Program-made: the position numbers and the translations under genes
Source: Bacteroidota bacterium
GTDB taxonomy: Bacteria; Bacteroidota; Bacteroidia; Chitinophagales; Chitinophagaceae
Length of the DNA: 64,000 nt
Assembly: GCA_947452905.1 (NCBI GenBank)
Contig: CANGEP010000002.1
Coordinates: 62,001 to 126,000, forward strand
Direction: 5' to 3'
Part shown: piece by piece, positions 27,954 to 36,906 of the stretch
How positions within the stretch are numbered: the first letter of the stretch is position 1
Layout: every line of letters starts with the position of its first letter
Notes under the pieces: generated by a model
The model's input: the letters and a program-made list of their open reading frames with translations, nothing else
Told to the model about the DNA's origin: nothing
The model's database searches: none

Positions 27954-27961
27954 TACTTTTG
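27954..27961 (+). promoter_or_regulatory. -7 box of the GldA-like gene, 3 nt before the ATG
   Basis: TACTTTTG matches TAnnTTTG perfectly and is followed by GGA and the ATG at 27965. A CTG sits 19 nt upstream in the -33 position (27932-27934), one base off TTG. A leaderless transcript is predicted. Confidence 0.6.
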
Positions 27962-27964
27962 GGA

Positions 27965-28864
27965 ATGTCTTTACTGGTCAATAACATTTCTAAAAAGTAT
28001 GGATCGCAGCTAGCGGTATCACCCCTTAGTTTTCAAATTCAAGCAGGAGAGGTGGTGGGATTTTTAGGTCCCAATGGAGCTGGTAAAAGCACTACTTTAA
28101 AAATGCTGGCAGGTTATTTATTACCCGATCAAGGAACTATTAGTATTCAGGGTGTTTCATCGGCGAAGGATCCAATTTCTTATAAAAAAAAGATTGGTTA
28201 TTTGCCCGAGACCAATGCACTATATGAGGATCTGTATGTTAAAGAATATTTTTCGTTTTTAGCACAAGTACATAAAATAGAAAATAAAAACGACAGAATA
28301 AAAGTGTTGATTCAACAAACAGGTTTGGGTGATATGCAGCATAAAAAAATGGGGGAACTGTCTAAAGGCTATAAACAAAGAGTTGGAATTGCAGCGGCTA
28401 TAATTCACCAACCTGCACTTATTTTATTAGACGAACCAACTTCAGGCTTAGATCCCAATCAACTTATTGAAATAAGAGCACTCATAAAGTCATTAAGTGC
28501 AAATGCAATGATTTTATTTTCGACGCATATTTTACAAGAGGTAACTGCCATCTGTTCTCGCGTGATGATTATGCACCAATCTTCCTTAGTGGCCGACAAG
28601 CCCATCGAACAATTGCTGCAAAGTTCAAATACCACTATTATAGTAAGTTTTGAAGAAGATATAAGCATATATATTAATGATGAATTTTGGAAAAAGGAGT
28701 CTATGCAGCTTCAAGACAAACATACGTTAGTCGTAAATTCCAGGAATGTTTCAGAAACTAAAAAAAGTATTATGAATTTCGCGCTGGCTAAAGGATTGAA
28801 TATCCAAGCATTACATACGCAAGAGGCGAGTTTAGAAGAAATTTTCAAATTGCTTACCCATTAA
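27965..28864 (+). CDS. ABC transporter ATP-binding protein, GldA-like
   Basis: I choose the ATG at 27965 (299 residues); a TTG two codons upstream overlaps the promoter box. The nucleotide-binding domain has Walker A GPNGAGKST (about 35-43), a Q-loop region near YLPETNALY, the signature LSKGYKQRVG (about 133-142), Walker B LILLDEPTSGLDP (about 155-167) and a switch histidine in STHILQEV. PETNALYEDLYVKEY and the SKGYKQR variant are typical of GldA, the ATPase of the gliding-motility GldAFG transporter. No gldF/gldG permease genes are adjacent, so this could be another ABC-2 exporter ATPase. Confidence 0.75.
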   Translation: MSLLVNNISKKYGSQLAVSPLSFQIQAGEVVGFLGPNGAGKSTTLKMLAGYLLPDQGTISIQGVSSAKDPISYKKKIGYLPETNALYEDLYVKEYFSFLAQVHKIENKNDRIKVLIQQTGLGDMQHKKMGELSKGYKQRVGIAAAIIHQPALILLDEPTSGLDPNQLIEIRALIKSLSANAMILFSTHILQEVTAICSRVMIMHQSSLVADKPIEQLLQSSNTTIIVSFEEDISIYINDEFWKKESMQLQDKHTLVVNSRNVSETKKSIMNFALAKGLNIQALHTQEASLEEIFKLLTH

Positions 28865-28930
28865 AAAAAATGGGTGTAAATTGCAGTCTCATTTTAAGAT
28901 CCTAATTACTAGAAAATAAAAATTGAAACT

Positions 28931-30226
28931 ATGAGTTACATTGTTGAAGTACGTGCAAGACAAATTTTAGATAGCCGTGGAAATCCTACAGTAGAGGTAG
29001 ATGTATTAACAGACGAAGGTGCTTTGGGCCGTGCTGCAGTTCCAAGTGGAGCAAGTACTGGTATTCATGAAGCAGTAGAATTAAAAGATAACGATAAAAA
29101 GAAATATTTAGGAAGAGGAGTGTTAAAAGCGGTTAAAAATGTAAATACAACCATTGCTAATGCGATTACTGGTTTCGATATTACTGCTCAAGCAGCAATC
29201 GATCAAATGATGATTGAATTAGATGGTACACCTAACAAAGCTAAATTAGGCGCGAATTCAATTTTAGCGGTTTCTATGGCTGTAGCAAAAGCAGCTGCAG
29301 AAGAAGCTAATTTGCCTTTATACCGATACATAGGTGGTACAAATGCAAGAACACTTCCTATGCCAATGATGAATATATTAAATGGTGGTGCACACGCTGA
29401 TAATAAAATCGATTTTCAAGAGTTTATGATTATGCCTGTTGGCGCACCAAGCTTTAGTGAAGGCTTACGTTGGGGCGTAGAAATTTTCCACCAATTAAAA
29501 AGTACCCTTAAGAAAAAAGGGTATAGCACTAATGTAGGAGATGAAGGTGGATTTGCACCTAATATTCAAAGCAATGAAGAAGCTATTGAAACAGTTTTAG
29601 AAGCCATCACAGCTGCTGGATACAAAGCAGGTACTCAAATTGCTATTGCTATGGACGCTGCAAATAGTGAGTTATGGAATGCGAAGAAAAAGAAATATGT
29701 TTTCCATAAGAGTTCTGGCAAAGAAATGAGTTCTGATCAATTAGTTAAATATTGGGAATCTTGGGTGAAGAAATATCCAATTGTTTCCATCGAAGATGGT
29801 ATGGCAGAAGACGATTGGGCAGGTTGGAAGAACTTAACTGACACCATCGGATCAAAATGTCAATTAGTGGGCGACGATTTATTTGTAACTAACGTAAATC
29901 GTTTACAAACGGGTATAGATAAAAAAATTGCTAATGGATTATTAGTTAAAGTAAATCAAATAGGCACTTTAACAGAAACCATCAATGCAGTGAGCTTAGC
30001 ACAACACAACGGCTATAATACCATTATGTCTCACAGAAGTGGTGAAACTGAAGATACTACCATTGCTGATTTAGCGGTGGCTTTAAACTGTGGTCAAATT
30101 AAGACAGGTTCTGCATCTAGAACCGATCGTATGGCTAAATACAATCAGTTAATTCGTATCGAAGAACAACTAGGAGAAACAGGTGTTTTTCCAACTAAAG
30201 GGAAATTAAAATTTGGTAACAAATAA
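28931..30226 (+). CDS. eno: Enolase
   Basis: This glycolytic enzyme interconverts 2-phosphoglycerate and PEP. The 431-residue product is full length. It has the SGASTG loop (about 40-45), [18 protein letters not shown], the acid-base residues in GDEGGFAP, magnesium ligands at [19 protein letters not shown] and GDDLFVTN, the catalytic lysine in [11 protein letters not shown], and the C-terminal [17 protein letters not shown] signature. The ATG is preceded by an A-rich leader without a Shine-Dalgarno sequence. A strong terminator follows the gene. Confidence 0.98.
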   Translation: MSYIVEVRARQILDSRGNPTVEVDVLTDEGALGRAAVPSGASTGIHEAVELKDNDKKKYLGRGVLKAVKNVNTTIANAITGFDITAQAAIDQMMIELDGTPNKAKLGANSILAVSMAVAKAAAEEANLPLYRYIGGTNARTLPMPMMNILNGGAHADNKIDFQEFMIMPVGAPSFSEGLRWGVEIFHQLKSTLKKKGYSTNVGDEGGFAPNIQSNEEAIETVLEAITAAGYKAGTQIAIAMDAANSELWNAKKKKYVFHKSSGKEMSSDQLVKYWESWVKKYPIVSIEDGMAEDDWAGWKNLTDTIGSKCQLVGDDLFVTNVNRLQTGIDKKIANGLLVKVNQIGTLTETINAVSLAQHNGYNTIMSHRSGETEDTTIADLAVALNCGQIKTGSASRTDRMAKYNQLIRIEEQLGETGVFPTKGKLKFGNK

Positions 30227-30245
30227 TAAGATACTGACTTAAGAT

Positions 30246-30275
30246 AAAAAAAGGAGCCATTTGGCTCCTTTTTTT
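30246..30275 (+). terminator. Terminator of eno
   Basis: The stem GGAGCCA/TGGCTCC, extended by A7/T7 pairs, sits around a two-base loop and ends in a run of seven T, 20 bp after the eno stop. Confidence 0.92.
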
Positions 30276-30300
30276 ATTATTTTTACAACAATAAATCTCT

Positions 30301-30615
30301 ATGTCTTTTTTAAAAAAAATAGCGCCTTTTATCTTCAATAGATACTTTTTAGTATCGGTGGGTTTTTTAGTATGGATGTTATTTTTTGACCAAAGAGATT
30401 TTTTTCAACAAAGAGAGAGAGCTGGAGAATTACATAAATTAGAAGCGGCTAAAAAATATTATCAGGAGGAAATAGACGCTACTAAAAAGCAATTAGAAAA
30501 TTTACAGAATAACCCCGCTGCTATTGAAAAGTATGCAAGAGAGCGTTATTTATTAAGAAGAGAGGGGGAGGAAGTTTATTTATTTGAAGACACCCTGCCT
30601 ACTGTTAAAAAATGA
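30301..30615 (+). CDS. FtsB/DivIC-like septum-formation initiator protein
   Basis: The 104-residue protein has a short cytoplasmic N-terminus, one membrane helix (about 16-28), a coiled coil (about 35-70), and the compact C-terminal module with AIEKYARERYLLRREGEEVYLFED that is diagnostic for the FtsB/DivIC family. Such proteins link FtsL and FtsQ in the divisome. It follows the eno terminator, as FtsB genes often follow eno. Its TGA stop overlaps the nth ATG in ATGA, implying translational coupling. Confidence 0.9.
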   Translation: MSFLKKIAPFIFNRYFLVSVGFLVWMLFFDQRDFFQQRERAGELHKLEAAKKYYQEEIDATKKQLENLQNNPAAIEKYARERYLLRREGEEVYLFEDTLPTVKK

Positions 30616-31262
30616 CAAAGAAAGAGCGGTACGAAAATATACTTGCCTATTTTCAAACACATATGCCTGTAGCCGAAACCGAGCTGCAATATGGCAATCC
30701 CTTTGAATTACTGGTAGCTGTTATTTTATCGGCTCAGTGCACCGATAAAAGAGTTAATCTTACTACTCCTGCAATTTTCAAAAATTATCCTACGCCGCAA
30801 AAAATGGCTAAAGCTAGTTTTGAGGATTTATTTCCACTCATAAAAAGTATTTCTTATCCCAATAATAAAACCAAGCACCTGATAGGGATGAGTCAGTTAT
30901 TAGTGACACAATTTAATGGAGAAGTGCCTATGACCATTGAGGACTTGGTTACCCTTCCAGGAGTAGGTCGAAAAACCGCTAATGTAATTACAAGTGTGGT
31001 AGATAAACAACCCAATATGGCAGTGGATACCCATGTAAACAGAGTGAGTAAAAGATTGGGTTTGGTTCCCATGACAGCCACTACACCACTTGCTGTTGAG
31101 AAGCAATTAATAAAAAATATACCTGCTGCACTTGTGCATACAGCACATCATTGGTTAATACTTCATGGTAGATATACTTGTTTAGCAAGAAGTCCTAAAT
31201 GTGATCAATGCGGTTTACGAGCAATGTGTAAATTTTACGAAAAAGAAAACAAAGTTGCATAA
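30612..31262 (+). CDS. nth: Endonuclease III (DNA glycosylase/AP lyase)
   Basis: Nth removes oxidised pyrimidines and nicks abasic sites. The 216-residue protein has the helix-hairpin-helix LPGVGRKTANV with catalytic K121, catalytic D139 in VDTHVNR, and the four [4Fe-4S] cysteines C190, C197, C200 and C206 in the C-x6-C-x2-C-x5-C pattern. It overlaps the FtsB-like gene by 4 bp. A bidirectional terminator separates it from the convergent korA. Confidence 0.96.
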   Translation: MTKKERYENILAYFQTHMPVAETELQYGNPFELLVAVILSAQCTDKRVNLTTPAIFKNYPTPQKMAKASFEDLFPLIKSISYPNNKTKHLIGMSQLLVTQFNGEVPMTIEDLVTLPGVGRKTANVITSVVDKQPNMAVDTHVNRVSKRLGLVPMTATTPLAVEKQLIKNIPAALVHTAHHWLILHGRYTCLARSPKCDQCGLRAMCKFYEKENKVA

Positions 31263-31288
31263 AAAAGGAGTTCCTAAGAACTCCTTTT
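31263..31288. terminator. Bidirectional terminator between nth and korA
   Basis: AAAAGGAGTTC (31263-31273) and GAACTCCTTTT (31278-31288) form a perfect 11-bp stem with a 4-nt loop. The A and T tracts make it work for both convergent genes. Confidence 0.9.
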
Positions 31289-31306
31289 ACAATTTTAAAA
31301 AATCAA

Positions 31307-33151
31307 TTATAAATATTGATTAATAGCATCAACTAATTCTTGTTTAGAAATAGGAATTCCCATCATTTTATTATATCCCTTAGCGTCCACAAAATATTGG
31401 TCACGAATAATTTTAATTAATTGTCCGTTGTTGATTTCTGGAATTAAAACAGTGTCAAAATTCTTTACAATCTCACCTAAGTTTTTAGGGAAAGGACGCA
31501 TATATTTAATGTGGGCGTGGCTCACCGATTTACCTTGTGCTAATAATTCCATTACAGCACTTTTGATAGTACCATAAGTGGATCCCCAGCCTAATACTAA
31601 AACCTTTCCTTTTTCAGCACCACTATCAATGGTTTGTAAAGGAATATAATCAGCAATCTTATCTACTTTGGCTTGTCTCATTTTAGTCATGAACTGGTGG
31701 TTCTCTGGATCGTAACTAACATTCCCAGTTTCATGTTGTTTTTCGATACCACCAATGCGGTGTTCCAATCCAGCAGTTCCAGGAACCGCCCATGGTCTTG
31801 CTAATTTTTCGTTACGCTTATAAGGTAAATATTTAGCTTCCCCTTCTGCTAACTCAGTTTTAAACTCCACTTTGATTTCTGGTAAATCGGCAGCATTTGG
31901 AAATTTCCAAGGCTCGGCACCATTGGCTATATAACCATCGCTTAATAAAATTACCGGAGTCATATGTTGTAAAGCAATTCTAACTGCTTCAAAAGCCATT
32001 TCAAAACAATCACTTGGTGTAGAGGCAGAAATGATAGGTATGGGTGCTTCCCCATTACGACCATAATAAGCCTGCATTAAATCACTTTGTTCTGTTTTAG
32101 TTGGTAAACCTGTTGAAGGGCCACCTCTTTGAATATTCACAATTACCAAGGGAAGTTCTAACATCATGGCTAAGCCCATAGCTTCCGTTTTTAAAGCCAT
32201 ACCTGGACCAGAAGTGGTGGTTAAACCAATTTGCCCACCATAACTGGCGCCAATAGCGGAGGTAATACCTGCAATTTCATCTTCTGCTTGGAAGGTTCTT
32301 ACTCCAAAATTTTTATACTTACTTAATTCATGTAAGATATCGGTAGCTGGAGTAATAGGATAGCTGCCTAAAAATAGGGGTAAACCACTTTTTTGAGAAG
32401 CAGCAATTAAACCCATTGATAAAGCTTGGTTACCCATAATACTTCTGTAAGTACCTGGTTCCATTTTAGATTTCTCAACTTTATAACGAGCACTAAATAT
32501 TTCTGCAGTTTCACCAAAATAATAACCTGCTTTTAATACTGCAATATTACTGTTAAGGATAATTTCTTTTTTACCAAATTTCTCTTTTAAGAAATCTAAG
32601 GTAGTGTCAAGATCTCTATTGTACATCCAATAGATAACACCTAATACAAACATATTTTTGGCACGATCTCTTTCTTTGTTTCCTAATTCAGGAAAGTCTT
32701 TCAAAGATTCACGTGTTAATTTGGTAACATCAATTTTGATAAGATCATAGCCATCAAGACTATTATCTTCTAAAGGGTTCACTCCTTCTGCATAAGCAGC
32801 TAAACGTAAATTTTTTGTATCAAAGCCATCAATGTTAGCGATTATTTTTCCGCCTTTTTTTAAGCTTTTTAAATTTACTTTTAATGCAGCAGCATTCATA
32901 GCCACTAATACATCACACACATCACCGGGTGTATACACTCTCTCCGAACTAAAGTGTAATTGGAATCCTGATACACCAGGTAAAGTACCTTGTGGGGCTC
33001 TAATCTCCGCTGGAAAATCTGGAAAAGTGGCAATGTCAATACCTAATATTGCTGTGTTATTGGTAAACTGTTGACCAGTTAATTGCATCCCATCACCGCT
33101 ATCGCCGGCGAACTTGATAACCACATCTTGTAATGTAACGTCTTTCTGCAT
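31307..33151 (-). CDS. korA: 2-oxoacid:ferredoxin oxidoreductase, fused gamma-alpha subunit (KorA type)
   Basis: The 614-residue protein joins a gamma domain (about 5-190, with KFAGDSGDGMQLTG) to an alpha domain (about 230-614). The alpha domain has GNQALSMGLIAAS, SYPITPATDILHEL and TTSGPGMALKTEAMG. This is the KorA layout of 2-oxoglutarate:ferredoxin oxidoreductase, which forms succinyl-CoA in Bacteroidota that lack the NAD-linked complex. The TPP-binding beta subunit (korB), normally the next gene, is absent. Downstream lies only the terminator shared with nth, and upstream is a divergent deacetylase gene. The assignment to 2-oxoglutarate rather than pyruvate or branched substrates is inference. 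Confidence 0.9.
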   Translation of the reverse strand: MQKDVTLQDVVIKFAGDSGDGMQLTGQQFTNNTAILGIDIATFPDFPAEIRAPQGTLPGVSGFQLHFSSERVYTPGDVCDVLVAMNAAALKVNLKSLKKGGKIIANIDGFDTKNLRLAAYAEGVNPLEDNSLDGYDLIKIDVTKLTRESLKDFPELGNKERDRAKNMFVLGVIYWMYNRDLDTTLDFLKEKFGKKEIILNSNIAVLKAGYYFGETAEIFSARYKVEKSKMEPGTYRSIMGNQALSMGLIAASQKSGLPLFLGSYPITPATDILHELSKYKNFGVRTFQAEDEIAGITSAIGASYGGQIGLTTTSGPGMALKTEAMGLAMMLELPLVIVNIQRGGPSTGLPTKTEQSDLMQAYYGRNGEAPIPIISASTPSDCFEMAFEAVRIALQHMTPVILLSDGYIANGAEPWKFPNAADLPEIKVEFKTELAEGEAKYLPYKRNEKLARPWAVPGTAGLEHRIGGIEKQHETGNVSYDPENHQFMTKMRQAKVDKIADYIPLQTIDSGAEKGKVLVLGWGSTYGTIKSAVMELLAQGKSVSHAHIKYMRPFPKNLGEIVKNFDTVLIPEINNGQLIKIIRDQYFVDAKGYNKMMGIPISKQELVDAINQYL

Positions 33152-33172
33152 AAAGCTTTGAATTATAGTTTA

Positions 33173-33180
33173 CAAAGGTA
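33173..33180 (-). promoter_or_regulatory. -7 box of korA
   Basis: The minus strand reads TACCTTTG, a perfect match, 21 nt upstream of the korA ATG. It points away from the similar box of the divergent deacetylase gene 55 bp off. No clear TTG is found at -33. Confidence 0.5.
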
Positions 33181-33235
33181 CATCGAGAGGAGCCTAAATG
33201 CTTAATTTTTAAGGTTTTTTTTATAATTTCTTGGC

Positions 33236-33243
33236 TACCTTTG
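33236..33243 (+). promoter_or_regulatory. -7 box of the polysaccharide deacetylase gene
   Basis: TACCTTTG is a perfect TAnnTTTG, 19 nt before the ATG at 33263. The region 19-21 nt upstream is a T-tract without a clean TTG. Confidence 0.5.
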
Positions 33244-33262
33244 CGCTTCAATTCAAGGAATT

Positions 33263-34039
33263 ATGTGGTGGATGCCTATTTTTTATATTTTAAGCCTTTT
33301 TTTACTACCCTTTTCTGGTCTTGAAAATACCTCTGCAAAAACCTTAAAGCCTTTACAGGTAAGTGTTCCAGATAGCTTGGTTCGACATATTTACCTCAGT
33401 TTTGATGACGGCCCTTTAAATGGCACTGCTAATTGTATTAACGTTTGTTCGCATGAGAAAGTAGCGGCTACTTTCTTTCAAATTGCGATGCATCAATCCC
33501 GAAGCAGTTTTGGCAAAAACCTTTACAACCAAATTTTGCAAAATCCAGCACTTTTTGATTTGAGCAATCATAGTTATTCGCATGCCAATGGAAAGTATCT
33601 TCCCTATTATCATCATCCCGATAGCGCACTTGCCGATTTTCAAAAAGCAAAAAAGATATTACAACCTAAAAACAATTTAGCTCGCCTGCCAGGTAATAAT
33701 GCCTGGAGTACCAAAAATGAATTTAGGGCTAGTGGACTTGTTAAGCCCTTGGTGCTTAAATTGGATAGTGTAGGTTATAATGTGATGGGTTGGGATTTGG
33801 AATGGCATTTTAATAAACATGGCAAACCTATTCAAACTCCAGAGGCCATGGCAAGTATGGTGGATACGCTTTTATTTTATAATAAAACAAAGACACCAAA
33901 ACATTTAGTAATTCTGATGCATGATCATATGTTTGGTGATCCAGCCGATTCGGCAAAATTGGCTCGATTGATAGGGTTGCTTAAAAAAAATCCAGCTTAT
34001 CAATTTAACAAATTGACAAGTTATCCCGGTTTAAAATAA
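33263..34039 (+). CDS. Secreted polysaccharide deacetylase (NodB domain, CE4)
   Basis: The 258-residue protein has an N-terminal signal or anchor (about 2-20) and a NodB deacetylase domain. Motif 1 is LSFDDGP with the catalytic D48 and metal ligand D49, and motif 2 is SNHSYSH with metal ligands H103 and H107. RLPG near residue 160 is a variant of the usual RxPxG motif 3, and VILMHDH near residue 222 supplies the C-terminal histidine. It should remove acetyl groups from an N-acetylated glycan, such as peptidoglycan or an exopolysaccharide, outside the cytoplasm. It is divergent from korA. Confidence 0.88.
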   Translation: MWWMPIFYILSLFLLPFSGLENTSAKTLKPLQVSVPDSLVRHIYLSFDDGPLNGTANCINVCSHEKVAATFFQIAMHQSRSSFGKNLYNQILQNPALFDLSNHSYSHANGKYLPYYHHPDSALADFQKAKKILQPKNNLARLPGNNAWSTKNEFRASGLVKPLVLKLDSVGYNVMGWDLEWHFNKHGKPIQTPEAMASMVDTLLFYNKTKTPKHLVILMHDHMFGDPADSAKLARLIGLLKKNPAYQFNKLTSYPGLK

Positions 34040-34085
34040 CTAAACAATTTTGTACATTTATACAAGAAAATAAAAATTATATTTT

Positions 34086-34856
34086 ATGGCAACATTTAAC
34101 ACGGGTAATCCCACTTTGACAGAAAAGATTTTTGATAAAAGCTTACACGAAACAGCCAATTCATTTGGGGTGATGAGTGTGAGAGGCACTATTAACAAAT
34201 TTGGTTTTTTATTATTGATGGTGATGGCCTCTGCGATGTATGTGTGGAATGTTTTTGCACAACCAGGAAATGAAGGCACAGCCTCTATGTTTATGATTGG
34301 AGGAGCCATTGGAGGTTTAGTTATTGCCATGGTAATGATGTTTAAGCCTAATTGGTCGGGATATATTGCACCCGCCTATGCCATTTTAGAGGGTTTATTT
34401 ATTGGCGGTGTAAGTGCTGTATTTAATAAAATGTTTGCTAAGAGCTATCCTAATTTAATTTTACATGCTGTAGGATTAACCTTGGGAGTGGCACTCGCAA
34501 TGTTTTTGTTGTATAATTTTAGAATTATAAAAGTAACCAATCGTTTAAGATCAATTGTGATGTCCGCTACTATGGGGATTGGTTTATTTTATTTGATTGT
34601 TTGGGTATTAGGTTTGTTTGGTGTAAACATGGGTTTTGCATTTGACAGCTCCCCTTTAAGTATTGGCATTAGTTTATTTATTGTCGGTATTGCAGCCTTC
34701 AATTTATTATTAGATTTTGATGCCATCGAACAAGCTGCAGAAATGGGTGCCCCTAAGTATATGGAATGGTATGGCGCTTTTGGATTGCTAGTTACCTTAG
34801 TATGGTTGTATTTAGAAATTTTGAAATTATTGAGTAAGCTTAACTCAAGAGATTAA
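34086..34856 (+). CDS. Bax inhibitor-1/YccA-family integral membrane protein
   Basis: The 256-residue protein has a polar N-terminus of about 35 residues and then seven predicted helices. The arrangement and the APAYAILEGLFIGGVS segment (about 96-111) are characteristic of the BI-1/YccA/YbhL group, with LLLDFDAIEQAAE near residue 215-227 and the C-terminal YLEILKLL. Homologues include pH-sensitive calcium leak channels and modulators of the FtsH protease; the role here is unknown. The E1 dehydrogenase gene begins 3 bp after its stop, so the two are cotranscribed. Confidence 0.9.
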   Translation: MATFNTGNPTLTEKIFDKSLHETANSFGVMSVRGTINKFGFLLLMVMASAMYVWNVFAQPGNEGTASMFMIGGAIGGLVIAMVMMFKPNWSGYIAPAYAILEGLFIGGVSAVFNKMFAKSYPNLILHAVGLTLGVALAMFLLYNFRIIKVTNRLRSIVMSATMGIGLFYLIVWVLGLFGVNMGFAFDSSPLSIGISLFIVGIAAFNLLLDFDAIEQAAEMGAPKYMEWYGAFGLLVTLVWLYLEILKLLSKLNSRD

Positions 34857-34858
34857 TA

Positions 34859-36850
34859 ATGAATTATCAACGCGGCCAACTTAGCAATGAGGAGCTAATT
34901 TATTTTTACAAATCCTTGTTATTACCAAGGATGATTGAAGATAAAATGTTGGTATTGCTGCGTCAAGGTAAAATTAGCAAATGGTTTAGCGGCATTGGTC
35001 AAGAAGCCATCTCTGTAGGCGCAACATTGGCTATGGAAAAAACGGAGTGGATCATGCCCTTGCATCGAAATTTGGGTGTATTTACTTCTCGCCAAATGCC
35101 CTTAACAGAATTGTTTAAACAGTGGCAGGGAGATAAAGAAGGCTATAGTAAAGCCAGAGAAAGAAGTTTTCATTTTGGTAATAAAGAACATTTTATCTGT
35201 GGGATGATTTCTCATTTAGGCCCACAATTAGCTATCGCTGATGGAGTGGCTTTAGCCTATCAACAAAGAGGACAATTAAAAGCATCCCTTGCTTTTACAG
35301 GAGATGGTGGAACGAGCGAGGGTGATTTTCATGAAGCGCTCAATGTGGCAGCTGTTTGGGGCTTGCCTGTTATTTTTATTATTGAAAATAATGGGTATGG
35401 TTTAAGTACACCCACCAACGAACAATATAAATGCGAGCATTTAGTAGATCGAGCTAAAGGCTATGGAATGGAAGGTGTTCGTATAGATGGCAATAATATT
35501 TTAGAAGTATATAATACCATTAAGGGAGTAAGGGAATATTGTATTAATAATCAAAAACCTTATTTAATAGAATGTGATACTTTTCGTATGCGTGGACATG
35601 AAGAGGCCAGTGGCATAAAATATGTACCCAAAGAATTATTAGAAACATGGGCACAAAAAGATCCTATTGTGAATTATGAAACCTATTTACAATCAGAAAA
35701 TATTATCACTGAAGCGGATATAGTAAGCATCAAAAAAGAGATTAAAGAATATATTGAAAAGCAATTGCAAGAGGCAATGCCAACAACTATTTTTACGCCT
35801 TCAATAAAAGAAGAGATAGCAGATGTTTTTGCACCAGTAACTGATGATGGAGTGCCTAACCTAGAAGCAGTGGATCGTAGCACAGATAAAAAAATGCGTT
35901 TTATTGAAGCCATTAGTGAAGCCTTACAACTAACTATGCGTAAACATGAGCAAATGATTATCATGGGCCAGGATATTGCCGAATATGGAGGTGCTTTTAA
36001 AGTGACTGAAGGATTTGTTGCTGAATTTGGTAAACAAAGAATTAGAAATACACCCATTTGTGAAAGTGCAATTGTGGGTGCTTCTATTGGTTTAAGTTTG
36101 GAAGGAATTAAGTCGGTTATGGAAATGCAATTTGCCGATTTCGTATCTGTTGGATTTAATCAAATTGTAAACAATGCAGCTAAATTGTATTATAGATGGG
36201 GGCAAAATGCAGATATGGTGGTAAGAATGCCAACAGGTGCAGGCGTAGGCGCAGGTCCTTTTCATTCTCAATCCAACGAAGCCTGGTTTACACATGTGCC
36301 AGGATTAAAAGTAGTGTATCCTTCTAACCCAGCGGATGCAAAAGGTTTATTGATTGCAGCCATTGAAGATCCTAATCCGGTATTATTTTTTGAGCATAAA
36401 GCCTTGTATCGAAGCATTGAAGGACAAGTGCCTGCTGCGTATTATCAAGTACCCATTGGTAAAGCACATTTTATAAGTAAAGGAACTGATGCTACAATAA
36501 TTACCTATGGCATGGGGGTTCATTGGGCCAATGCCTATGCACAGGAAAATGAAAATATTTCCTTAACTATACTTGACTTAAGATCCTTGGCGCCACTCGA
36601 TTATGAGGCCATCTCTGAAGCGGTTGCTAGTACAGGAAAAGTAGTTGTATTTCATGAAGACAATTTAACAGGGGGTATTGGTGGTGAAATTAGTGCATGG
36701 ATTGCAGAGCACTGTTTTACAAAATTAGATGCACCTATTTTAAGATGTGCCTCTTTAGATACACCCATTCCCTTTAATATTGAATTAGAAAAACAATACC
36801 TCGCTAAAAGTAGATTGCATGAAACCATGCAAGGTTTATTAAATTTTTAA
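34859..36850 (+). CDS. Fused alpha/beta E1 component of a 2-oxoacid (branched-chain type) dehydrogenase
   Basis: This 663-residue protein carries both E1 halves. The alpha domain (about 1-335) has the thiamine diphosphate motif GDGGTSEGDFHEALN ending in ENNGYGLS. The beta domain (about 345-663) begins with MRFIEAISEALQ and includes GQDIAEYGGAFKVTEGF and FFEHKALYRS. E1 decarboxylates a 2-oxoacid and passes the acyl group to lipoyl-E2. The alpha half and linker resemble branched-chain 2-oxoisovalerate dehydrogenases more than pyruvate dehydrogenase, but the substrate is not certain. The only E2 in the window is about 15 kb away. A bidirectional terminator follows. Confidence 0.9.
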   Translation: MNYQRGQLSNEELIYFYKSLLLPRMIEDKMLVLLRQGKISKWFSGIGQEAISVGATLAMEKTEWIMPLHRNLGVFTSRQMPLTELFKQWQGDKEGYSKARERSFHFGNKEHFICGMISHLGPQLAIADGVALAYQQRGQLKASLAFTGDGGTSEGDFHEALNVAAVWGLPVIFIIENNGYGLSTPTNEQYKCEHLVDRAKGYGMEGVRIDGNNILEVYNTIKGVREYCINNQKPYLIECDTFRMRGHEEASGIKYVPKELLETWAQKDPIVNYETYLQSENIITEADIVSIKKEIKEYIEKQLQEAMPTTIFTPSIKEEIADVFAPVTDDGVPNLEAVDRSTDKKMRFIEAISEALQLTMRKHEQMIIMGQDIAEYGGAFKVTEGFVAEFGKQRIRNTPICESAIVGASIGLSLEGIKSVMEMQFADFVSVGFNQIVNNAAKLYYRWGQNADMVVRMPTGAGVGAGPFHSQSNEAWFTHVPGLKVVYPSNPADAKGLLIAAIEDPNPVLFFEHKALYRSIEGQVPAAYYQVPIGKAHFISKGTDATIITYGMGVHWANAYAQENENISLTILDLRSLAPLDYEAISEAVASTGKVVVFHEDNLTGGIGGEISAWIAEHCFTKLDAPILRCASLDTPIPFNIELEKQYLAKSRLHETMQGLLNF

Positions 36851-36869
36851 AATACGATAAACCCTAAAA

Positions 36870-36905
36870 TTAAAAGAGCCCTTCAATAAGTGAGGGCTCT
36901 TTTAA
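36870..36905. terminator. Bidirectional terminator between the E1 gene and the dipeptidase gene
   Basis: TTAAAAGAGCCCT and AGGGCTCTTTTAA form a 13-bp perfect stem with a 10-nt loop, sitting between two convergent stop codons. Confidence 0.9.
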
Positions 36906-36906
36906 T

